20,569 nucleotides of DNA from an uncultured Ruthenibacterium sp. Its GTDB lineage: Bacteria > Bacillota > Clostridia > Oscillospirales > Ruminococcaceae. The DNA lies in NCBI GenBank assembly GCA_910587145.1, contig CAJUMH010000040.1, forward strand, positions 1 through 20,569. The letters are read 5' to 3'. Below, piece after piece: positions 14,429-20,569 of this stretch (its first letter is position 1; every line of letters begins with the position of its first letter). Both the position numbers and the translations under genes were made by a program. Under the pieces are notes generated by a model. The model saw only the letters and a list, made by a program, of their open reading frames with translations. It was not told where the DNA came from and did not search any database.

Positions 14429-15277
14429 TTATTCAACATGATATGCGTCCACGCTGATGCGTGTAACCGGGCCGCCCGCATATTCGCCCAAAAACCATTC
14501 CGAAAGGCGCGCAAAGCTTTCGGTGGAATCGCTCACATAATACTGCGCCGTGCCGCTGCCGCTCTCCCGCAGCAGCCCCGCGGCAGACAGCGCCCTGCGC
14601 GCGGCGCGCGCCGTCTCGCGCCCGGGGTCGATCAGCGCCACGTCCGCGCCCATCAGATCGGCCAAAATCGGCGCGATCAGCGGGTAATGCGTGCAGCCGA
14701 GGATCAGCGTATCCACACCGGCCGCCTGTATGCCGCGCAGATAATCGTGCGCCACCATTCGCGTAACGGCGTTGTCCGCGTTAAAATAGCCGTTTTCCAC
14801 CAGCGGCACAAACAGCGGGCAGGCCGTGGCCGTGATGTGCGCCGTGGGCAGCAGAGCGGTGATGGCCGTCTGATAGCTGCCGCTTTGCACGGTGGCCGGT
14901 GTGCCGATCACGCCGATGCGCCCGGTTTGGGTGGCGCGCACGGCCGCCTCGGCCGCGCTTTGCACCACGCCCGTATAGGGTACGGGCAGCGCGTCGGTAA
15001 AGGCTTTGGGCAGTGTGCTGCTCACCGTGCCGCAGGCGGCCATAATGTACTTCACGTTCTGCTCCAGCAAAAACGCGATATCCTGTTTGGCGTATCGCAC
15101 AATGATGTCGGCGCCGCGCGTGCCGTAGGGCACACGCCCCGTATCGCCGAAATAGATGATGTTCTCGCCGGGCAAAAGGCGGCGCAGCTCGCGCACGGCC
15201 GTAAGCCCGCCGAGGCCCGAATCAAATACGCCGATGGGCGCGCCGCGCTGCGGCGCGGGCTTACTCGGCTTTTCCAT
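14429..15277 (-). CDS. murI: Glutamate racemase
   Basis: MurI (EC 5.1.1.3) makes D-glutamate for peptidoglycan. The 282-aa protein has FDSGLGG (18-24), YFGDTGRVPYG, the first catalytic cysteine Cys82 in AACGTVSS and the second Cys195 in GCTHYP. The usual ACNT motif is ACGT here (Asn to Gly). Its ATG at 15277 lies inside the end of ddl (17-bp overlap), so the two wall-precursor genes are cotranscribed and coupled. The first six residues, MEKPSK, are the same as those of Ddl. Confidence 0.95.
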   Translation of the reverse strand: MEKPSKPAPQRGAPIGVFDSGLGGLTAVRELRRLLPGENIIYFGDTGRVPYGTRGADIIVRYAKQDIAFLLEQNVKYIMAACGTVSSTLPKAFTDALPVPYTGVVQSAAEAAVRATQTGRIGVIGTPATVQSGSYQTAITALLPTAHITATACPLFVPLVENGYFNADNAVTRMVAHDYLRGIQAAGVDTLILGCTHYPLIAPILADLMGADVALIDPGRETARAARRALSAAGLLRESGSGTAQYYVSDSTESFARLSEWFLGEYAGGPVTRISVDAYHVE

Positions 15278-16358
15278 GCGGTTTCGCCGCCTTTTCCAGC
15301 GCCAGCGCGATCAGGCTGTCCAGCAGGCCCGCATAGCTTTCGCCCGCCGCGAGCATCAGCTTGGGATACATGCTGATATCCGTAAAGCCCGGCATCGTGT
15401 TCGCCTCGTTGACAAGCACCTGCCCGGAGCCTTCCTCCACAAAAAAATCCACACGCGTAAGCCCGCGGCAGCCCAGTGCGCGGTAGGCGCGCACGGCGAG
15501 GGCCTGCACCTCGCGCTGCTTTTTTTCCGAAAGCCGCGCGGGGATGGCCACACGGCTGGTTCCGCTGATGTATTTATCGTCGTAGGTGTAAAATTCGTCG
15601 CTGGCAAGCACCTCGCCCGGCAGCGTGGAGGCGGCGCTGTCGTTGCCGCGCACCGCGCATTCCACCTCCTGCCCGCGTACAAAGCGCTCGAAGACAATGC
15701 GGGAATCGTGCCGCAGCGCCAGCGTCACGGCCTGCCGAAACGCCTCGGCGTCCTTTGCCTTGGAAATCCCCACGCTGGAGCCCGCGTTGGAGGGCTTTAC
15801 AAACACAGGCCAGCCCAGCCGCTGCTCTACACGCGCCAGAATGGCATCCAGCTGCGGCAGCTCCCATGCCTCCATGCAGTCCCACGCGCAGCGCGGAATG
15901 CCCGCTGCGTCCAGCACGCGGTTTGCGGTGATCTTATCCATACACACCGCGCTGCCCAGCACGCCGCAGCCCACATAGGGCAGGCCCGCCAGCTCCAGCA
16001 GGCCCTGCAGGGTGCCGTCCTCGCCGTTTTTGCCGTGCAGCACGGGGAACACCACGTCCACCGCGAGCGTGCGGCAGGCGCCCGCCTCAAACACCATAAG
16101 CCCGGCTTGCCCCAAACCGGGGCAGACAGAGACGGGCAAATTGCCGGGATGCCGTTCCCACGCGTCGGAGCCGAGCGCCTCTACCGGGCCGGAATACAAA
16201 TACCAGCGCCCCTCCTTTGTAATGCCTACCGGAAGGATCTCGTAACGCTCGGCATTTAAATTGCGCAGCACGCTGGCCGCGCTCATTCTGGAAACCTCAT
16301 GCTCGCTGGAGGCGCCGCCAAACAGAACGGCAACCTTACATTTTGATGGCTTTTCCAC
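15261..16358 (-). CDS. ddl: D-alanine--D-alanine ligase
   Basis: Ddl (EC 6.3.2.4) joins two D-alanines for the peptidoglycan stem peptide. I chose the GTG at 16358 (GGGGGAAAG just upstream), giving 365 aa, normal for the family; the longer open frame upstream lies in the leader. Motifs: LFGGASSEHEVS (12-23), VFPVLHGKNGEDGTLQG, the ATP-grasp segment VFVKPSNAGSSVGISKA, and the C-terminal Mg site LVNEANTMPGFT. The C-terminal SYAGLLDSLIALALEKA helix is complete. First gene of the ddl-murI unit. Confidence 0.96.
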   Translation of the reverse strand: MEKPSKCKVAVLFGGASSEHEVSRMSAASVLRNLNAERYEILPVGITKEGRWYLYSGPVEALGSDAWERHPGNLPVSVCPGLGQAGLMVFEAGACRTLAVDVVFPVLHGKNGEDGTLQGLLELAGLPYVGCGVLGSAVCMDKITANRVLDAAGIPRCAWDCMEAWELPQLDAILARVEQRLGWPVFVKPSNAGSSVGISKAKDAEAFRQAVTLALRHDSRIVFERFVRGQEVECAVRGNDSAASTLPGEVLASDEFYTYDDKYISGTSRVAIPARLSEKKQREVQALAVRAYRALGCRGLTRVDFFVEEGSGQVLVNEANTMPGFTDISMYPKLMLAAGESYAGLLDSLIALALEKAAKPHGKAE

Positions 16359-16375
16359 AGTGCTTTCCCCCTTCG

Positions 16376-16395
16376 CGCGCAAAGTACTTCGCGCG
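16376..16395. promoter_or_regulatory. Palindrome in the ddl 5' leader
   Basis: CGCGC-A-AAGTACTT-C-GCGCG is a 20-bp palindrome with one mismatched pair, centred 28 bp upstream of the ddl GTG. It could be an operator or an mRNA hairpin near the ribosome site. Confidence 0.4.
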
Positions 16396-16616
16396 GTGCT
16401 GTACCGATCGCCGCAGGGCAGGGCGGCGGGCTGCCCGAAGGACCGCAAACGCCTTCCGCAAAGCCGGCCGCAAAGCGGCGCCCCGCGCCCAAACGATCAT
16501 CCTGTATCGGATCCCCCAAAAAGCATGCCGGCCCAAGACGCAAGACGGCGCTCCCCGGGGCTTCCCATCTATATGCGAACGGCCGCCTGTTTTATGTTTT
16601 ACCGTCGTACCTTTTA

Positions 16617-16645
16617 TATATATCACAAATATTGGGTTTTGTCTA
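16617..16645 (-). promoter_or_regulatory. Putative ddl-murI promoter
   Basis: On the minus strand TAGACA (16640-16645) and TATATA (16617-16622) are 17 bp apart in the only AT-rich part of the leader. The 5' untranslated region would be about 250 nt and is GC-rich; I see no gene in it. Confidence 0.45.
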
Positions 16646-16738
16646 CAAAATACGTCGTGCCAAAGGGCAGCGACGCCCGAAAAATTCATATATTTTTTAA
16701 AAAAGGCGGCCCGGGGCCAGAAAAACGCGAAAAAAAGC

Positions 16739-16767
16739 TTGACATTCCGCAGCCTGTCCGATATAAT
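16739..16767 (+). promoter_or_regulatory. Consensus promoter of the tRNA operon
   Basis: TTGACA (16739-16744) and TATAAT (16762-16767) are separated by 17 bp, a perfect sigma-A promoter, about 30 bp before tRNA-Met. Confidence 0.9.
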
Positions 16768-16796
16768 AATCAATGCACTGAATATTGTGCATTTGC

Positions 16797-16873
16797 GGCG
16801 GTATAGCTCAGTTGGCTAGAGCATTCGGTTCATACCCGAAGTGTCACCGGTTCGAATCCAGTTACCGCTACCA
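16797..16873 (+). tRNA. tRNA-Met(CAU), elongator type
   Basis: Acceptor arms GGCGGTA/TACCGCT pair with the terminal G-U usual for Firmicute elongator tRNA-Met. The D arm is GCTC/GAGC. The anticodon stem TTCGG/CCGAA holds loop TTCATAC with anticodon CAT. The T loop is TTCGAAT and CCA is encoded. The T stem has one mismatch (ACCGG/CCAGT), which is slightly unusual. Confidence 0.93.
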
Positions 16874-16874
16874 C

Positions 16875-16960
16875 ATACAGGGTTTTGCTGAAAGTTGCGA
16901 GGTACCTGCTGCAATCGCGGCGGGTGTGAAGCTTCGGCAATATTCAGCAAAACCCTGTAT
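16875..16960. repeat. 18-bp perfect inverted repeat between tRNA genes
   Basis: ATACAGGGTTTTGCTGAA (16875-16892) is the exact reverse complement of 16943-16960, with a 50-nt loop containing the palindrome GAAGCTTC. It fills the whole spacer between the two tRNAs, from one base after the CCA of tRNA-Met to five bases before tRNA-Glu. In the primary transcript it would be a very stable stem-loop. Confidence 0.85.
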
Positions 16961-16965
16961 CATAA

Positions 16966-17040
16966 GGCCCGATGGTCAAGCGGCTAAGACATCGCCCTTT
17001 CACGGCGGTAACCCGGGTTCGATTCCCGGTCGGGTCACCA
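16966..17040 (+). tRNA. tRNA-Glu(UUC)
   Basis: Acceptor GGCCCGA/TCGGGTC, anticodon stem TCGCC/GGCGG with loop CTTTCAC and anticodon TTC, T arm CCGGG-TTCGATT-CCCGG, CCA encoded. 75 nt in all. Confidence 0.95.
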
Positions 17041-17048
17041 CACAGAAC

Positions 17049-17096
17049 AAATCCGAACCTTTTGCTGGTTGGCGATGGGTTCGGATTTTGTGTTTT
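17049..17096 (+). terminator. Terminator of the tRNA operon
   Basis: AAATCCGAACC (17049-17059) and GGTTCGGATTT (17078-17088) form an 11-bp stem, followed by the T-rich TGTGTTTTGTG. The following 17097-17189 holds no gene I can support. Confidence 0.8.
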
Positions 17097-17189
17097 GTGC
17101 GATGGGTTTATGTAGGCGCGTTTATGACGGAGTCAGATGGGCGATCAGCAAATCTTTTCTCCGTAAGAGGTTTGCTCCCCTACTGCCAT

Positions 17190-18325
17190 TTACATTTCCT
17201 GTCGTGGTTCAGGGCTATCAATGACAGACCCATGCGCCTGTGGTGGTGCCGTATAAGGTTTCCCTTCCTTGTTGTAGGTGAGATGAAACACAAGGTCGGA
17301 CAGCCACTTCTTGAAGGACGGATTATCCTGAAACTGCTTGAACAGTTCCATATTATCCGCCATAACAGCAAAGATGACCTGCTGTAATGCCCGCTCACTT
17401 TCAAGCCTTGCACTTTGTTCATCGGAGTTTTTCATAGCATTCTGATATTTCTCATCTCTGGAAACCATGGCAGGGATTTCGAGAATCTGTCTACGTACAT
17501 TGTCCGCATCATTCCAGTTGATGTTACCAAACATATCGTTAAAGTCAGACAAGATAACGGAAAGCAGATCTATCTCCGGCTCGATAATGTGGCCGACCTT
17601 GCCAGCGGGAACGGGCGCAACCTCGGAGTCAGAATCTTCTAACTTGATGGACATAGACTTACGCGCCTCGTTGCGATAACTCTCCAAATCAATTGACTCA
17701 AGGATGCCCTGCGACAAATCGTCATCGCGAGGAGATGGCAGTTTGGGTATCAAGAGGTTTAGGAAGATAGAAAGGCGCTCCCAATCCGCATTACCGTAAG
17801 GAAGAATCGCTCCGAGAAATCCATATGTACGAACAAATGCTTTTGCCGCACTTTTAAATTTTATTTGATCATCCGTGTCAAGCTGTTTATAGATTGCAGT
17901 GCAGGCATCCAGTGTAGGATCAAGTTTATCCCGGTCAGCACCATTCAGATACAGATCCACAAGCCTCTCTACATCATCACCTGAGTAAACCTGATAACTT
18001 TCCATGGTGGAAATCAAATCATAAAGTTTGTTCGGATCCGTCTCTCCCGACAAAATTGTTGTTCGATAATAACGTGAAAACGCTTCTTCTATCATTTCAG
18101 GCTTATTGGCAAAATCCAGAACAAATGTGTCGTACTTTTGGGGATGGCAGCGGTTTAATCTTGAAAGCGTTTGAACAGCTTTAATGTCATAGAGCATTTT
18201 GTCCACATACATCGTATGGAGCAACGGCTCATCAAATCCAGTTTGGAACATATCCGCCACAACAAGGAGCCGGTAAGGATCCTGCTTAAAGTTTTTTGGA
18301 ATCTTTGCATCCGGGAAACCGTTCA
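17190..18325 (-). pseudogene. hsdR: Type I restriction enzyme HsdR, C-terminal remnant
   Basis: About 375 residues match the C-terminal half of the HsdR motor/endonuclease subunit: the helicase motif region YRLLVVADMFQTGFDEPLLHT, MYVDKML, then AVQTLSRLNRCHPQKYDTFV (motif VI), followed by the helical C-terminal domain to TAA 17190-17192. The N-terminal nuclease domain (PD-ExK) and the first helicase domain are missing. The homology stops at about 18325, where an IS5-type remnant begins in the opposite strand. No hsdM or hsdS is in the window. It cannot restrict DNA by itself. Confidence 0.85.
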
Positions 18326-18328
18326 TGA

Positions 18329-18847
18329 TTGCATAACCTTTCGGATGTAGCAACGGTTGCGGAAGTAATCGACAGCCGCGCCTTTTCGGATTTTTGCGGT
18401 GTAGAATCCAGTAATCAAGTTCCGGATGGTGATACGCTGGGGCACTTTCGCAATATTTTGATGTGCAACGGAATCCAGCAGGAGTTGTTTGCGCAAGTAG
18501 TAGAACTGCTGATGCAGCACGGTTTGATTTTGAAGCGCGGCACGATTGTGGGTTCCACGTTTATTGAGGCTCCTTCATCTACTAAAAACGAGAAGAAGGA
18601 ACGTGACCCAGAGGCCCACTCAGCAAAAAAGGGCAATACATAGCACTTTGGCTATAAAGCCCATAGCCGTGAACACGAGAAATCCTCTGTACACGCCAAA
18701 GTCGAACACGTTTTTTCTGTGATTAAACTGCAACTTCGTTTTCGAAAAACGCGATACCGAGGACTGCAAAAACAAATTGCGAAAATAAATATTATGTTTG
18801 CGTTGGTAAACTTGATTTTAGCTGACAGACCCTGTCTGGCGGCTTAA
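18329..18847 (+). pseudogene. IS5-family transposase remnant
   Basis: One frame reads from LHNLSDVATVAEVIDSRAFS to RPCLAA, ending TAA 18845-18847. Compared with IS5 transposases, the first about 60 residues are missing. The first catalytic Asp is Gly (TIVGSTFIEAPSSTKN, normally VDxT). A TAG at 18641-18643 replaces the Trp of KKGN-x-WHFGYKAH. About 95 central residues, including the second catalytic Asp, are deleted between FGYKAH and REHEKSSVHAKVEHVF. The C-terminal RFRKTRYRGLQKQ block is kept. It is dead and joined directly to the hsdR remnant. Confidence 0.85.
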
Positions 18848-18879
18848 TTAGGGTTTCCCTTGCAAGCAGATTCTGAAAT

Positions 18880-18912
18880 GCGTCCAGCCTTTTTGTTGGT
18901 TGGACGCTTTTC
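18880..18912 (+). terminator. Rho-independent terminator after the IS5 remnant
   Basis: GCGTCCAGCC (18880-18889) and GGTTGGACGC (18898-18907) form a 10-bp stem with one G-U pair, followed by TTTTCTGTTTTT. Confidence 0.75.
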
Positions 18913-19016
18913 TGTTTTTGAAAGTTCAATTATGCGGTGTTGCCTTAATTGTTCTAAATAATGTAATCCTGAATAATAGAAAGAGCCTTATAATTCAAGC
19001 CATAGAAGGCCATTTG

Positions 19017-19025
19017 TGGTATAAT
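19017..19025 (+). promoter_or_regulatory. Extended -10 promoter of the transposase
   Basis: TGGTATAAT (19017-19025) is an extended -10 without a clear -35, 55 bp before the transposase ATG. A very similar block, TGGTATAATGGGAGCA, occurs at 20543-20558 after the gene. Confidence 0.5.
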
Positions 19026-19080
19026 CGGTGCACGGAAAACAGTAAAAATCGAGCAAAAGCCTTGCACTTGGAGGGCGGCT

Positions 19081-20514
19081 ATGTATCGTTACAGCAATGG
19101 ACAGATCAGTTTGGCAGATTTCAAGCAGCCGGTTGGCATGAATCTGAAAGAAGGCAACCGTTGGGTGAAAAAAGCGCAGACAATCCCCTGGCTGGAGATT
19201 GAGAAGCGGTACGCCGCTCTGTTTACCAACCGCAAAGGCAACGTAGCCAAACCGCTGCGGCTGGCCCTTGGCGCCTGCATTATACAGGCGGAATATGGCT
19301 ACTCTGACGAAGAGATCACGCTTCAGATTCAGGAGAACCCGTACCTGCAGTACTTCTGTGGGTATCCCGGCTATGATGACGAAAAGCCGCCCTTTGACCC
19401 ATCTTTGATGGTGTATTTCCGTAAGCGTTTGACACCGGAAGTGCTGGGCGAAATCAACGAGATGATCGTGGGGGACGCAAAAGAGCGTCAGGCAAAAGAG
19501 ACCAAATCCAAGGATGACGATGGTGACGCTGACAATCATCCGGGATCTGGCGAAAACAGCGGCACAATGATCGTGGACGCCACCTGCGCACCGTCCAATA
19601 TTCGTTATCCCCAGGACGTTTCTCTTCTCAATGAGGCCAGAGAGAACGCCGAGAAACTTCTGGATGCTCTTCATAATCCGGCAGATGGAAAGAAGCCCCG
19701 CACTTATCGTGAGCGTGCCCGGAAAGATTACCTGAAATACACCAGATGCCGCAAGCATACCGTCAAGATGACCCGCAAAGCGATTGGGAAGCAACTGGCC
19801 TATCTCCGGCGTGACCTTGACGCTGTTGATGGCAAACTATCTCTCGGAAAGTCTCTGACCACGCGACAGATGGAACGTCTGGATACGATCCGCACCATCT
19901 ATGAACAGCAGAAGTACATGTACGATAACCGTATCCACAGCGTACCTGACCGAATTGTCAGTGTGAGCCAGCCCTTCGTTCGTCCCATTGTACGGGGAAA
20001 AGCGGGAAAGCCGGTGGAGTTTGGCGCGAAGCTGGACATCAGTGTTGTGGATGGGTGGACGCGGTTGGAATGCTGTTCCTTTGACGCCTACAATGAAGCC
20101 GGAAATCTGCAGGAGATGGCGGAACGATTCCGGGAGCGGGAAGGGCATTACCCCAGCCGCATTCTGGCGGACAAGATCTACCGAAACCGTGAGAATCTCA
20201 ACTATTGCAAGGCACACGGAATCCGGCTCTCCGGTCCGTCACTGGGTCGCCCCAGAAAGGGCGAAACCAGAGACAAGGTTCAGGATTACCATGATGAGTG
20301 CGAGCGTGTGGAAGTAGAGCGCAGGTTCAGTCTGGCAAAGCGCAAATGTGGCATGGGGCTGGTCGCGGCAAAGCTGCGGGACACCGTTGCCCATGTGATT
20401 GCCATGTCCGTTTTGGTGCTGAATCTCCGCAAGATTCAGTGCGCCACTTTGCAACTACTTGCACTTTTGCGGGCAATTCTCTCGCCTAAACAAAAATGGG
20501 CCATTGTTCAGTAG
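19081..20514 (+). CDS. DDE transposase, IS5/IS1182-like group
   Basis: This is an intact 477-aa transposase from ATG 19081 (GGAGG seven bases upstream). The N-terminal half carries the DUF772-type helical region (KPLRLALGACIIQAEYGYSD, PFDPSLMVYFRKRL). The RNase H-like catalytic triad reads as Asp166 (IVDATCAPSN), Asp364 (ILADKIYRNREN) and Glu413 (VERRFSLAKRK). A long basic insertion (about 195-280) separates the first two. It appears complete and possibly active. I could not define the terminal inverted repeats; the right end may lie beyond the window. Family naming (IS5 vs IS1182) is uncertain. Confidence 0.92.
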   Translation: MYRYSNGQISLADFKQPVGMNLKEGNRWVKKAQTIPWLEIEKRYAALFTNRKGNVAKPLRLALGACIIQAEYGYSDEEITLQIQENPYLQYFCGYPGYDDEKPPFDPSLMVYFRKRLTPEVLGEINEMIVGDAKERQAKETKSKDDDGDADNHPGSGENSGTMIVDATCAPSNIRYPQDVSLLNEARENAEKLLDALHNPADGKKPRTYRERARKDYLKYTRCRKHTVKMTRKAIGKQLAYLRRDLDAVDGKLSLGKSLTTRQMERLDTIRTIYEQQKYMYDNRIHSVPDRIVSVSQPFVRPIVRGKAGKPVEFGAKLDISVVDGWTRLECCSFDAYNEAGNLQEMAERFREREGHYPSRILADKIYRNRENLNYCKAHGIRLSGPSLGRPRKGETRDKVQDYHDECERVEVERRFSLAKRKCGMGLVAAKLRDTVAHVIAMSVLVLNLRKIQCATLQLLALLRAILSPKQKWAIVQ

Positions 20515-20569
20515 ACATTAAATAGTGTTTACACGAGCGATATGGTATAATGGGAGCAAGAGATCCGAA
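20515..20569 (+). promoter_or_regulatory. Promoter-like end of window
   Basis: These 55 bp contain TGGTATAAT (20543-20551), an extended -10 like that upstream of the transposase, and may precede a gene outside the window. Confidence 0.3.

Noticed and set aside
14414..16259. Long plus-strand open frames opposite murI and ddl
   Set aside because: They are Arg/His-rich shadows of genes with clear enzyme motifs on the minus strand.
16966..17190. tRNA-Glu as attachment site of an integrated island
   Set aside because: I found no second copy of the tRNA 3' end and no integrase in the window.
18880..20569. Terminal inverted repeats of the intact transposase element
   Set aside because: Weak similarity between flanks (for example around 18955 and 20515) is too short and imperfect to call ends.

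Overview
The window looks like chromosome of a GC-rich anaerobic Firmicute of class Clostridia, most likely the Oscillospiraceae/Ruminococcaceae. The reasons are the GC-rich coding style, a YtrA-type GntR/ABC operon, a DUF1934 gene beside argS, a YesL-like DUF624 protein, a Firmicute-type elongator tRNA-Met, and multidomain mobile-element proteins of a kind I associate with Faecalibacterium-like genomes. The placement is inferred from family resemblance only.

Layout. (1) 1-2150: a degenerate intergenic repeat, then cassette A, a frameshifted gene with a repetitive N-terminal region and an amphipathic/hydrophobic tail. (2) 2148-3250: a leftward two-TM protein gene with its own promoter, and a second copy of the intergenic repeat. 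(3) 3266-7319: a tightly coupled rightward operon of YtrA-type repressor (frameshifted), ABC ATPase, two permeases, CPBP protease and a small membrane protein. Its promoter has an 8-bp tandem duplication in the spacer and an inverted-repeat operator over the -10. (4) 7331-10830: cassette B repeats about 0.9 kb of cassette A (terminator, promoter, leader peptide, N-terminal repeats) but carries another tail. Its N-terminal part is broken by several lesions, yet it ends in an intact toxin-like ORF overlapped by a small immunity-like ORF. A terminator follows, then cassette C, a 5'-truncated multidomain protein ending in a BECR-nuclease-like (LPD3-like) domain. (5) 10851-16358: leftward housekeeping genes ddl, murI, DUF1934, argS and a yesL-like gene. 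(6) 16739-17096: a consensus promoter driving tRNA-Met(CAU) and tRNA-Glu(UUC), separated by an 18-bp perfect inverted repeat. (7) 17190-20569: a scrapyard island with an hsdR 3' remnant, an IS5-family transposase remnant and an intact DDE transposase.

The most interesting part is the A/B/C series. The conserved GC-rich head carries a conserved leader and promoter, while the tails are different and AT-richer. This is the signature of polymorphic-toxin or prophage-type effector cassettes with exchangeable tips. Most heads are now broken, but one tip/immunity pair and one nuclease tip stay open. Function is inferred from architecture. The second highlight is the ABC operon, whose promoter spacing (25 bp, or 17 bp without one 8-bp repeat unit) and regulator frameshift could be reversible switches, simple decay, or sequencing error.
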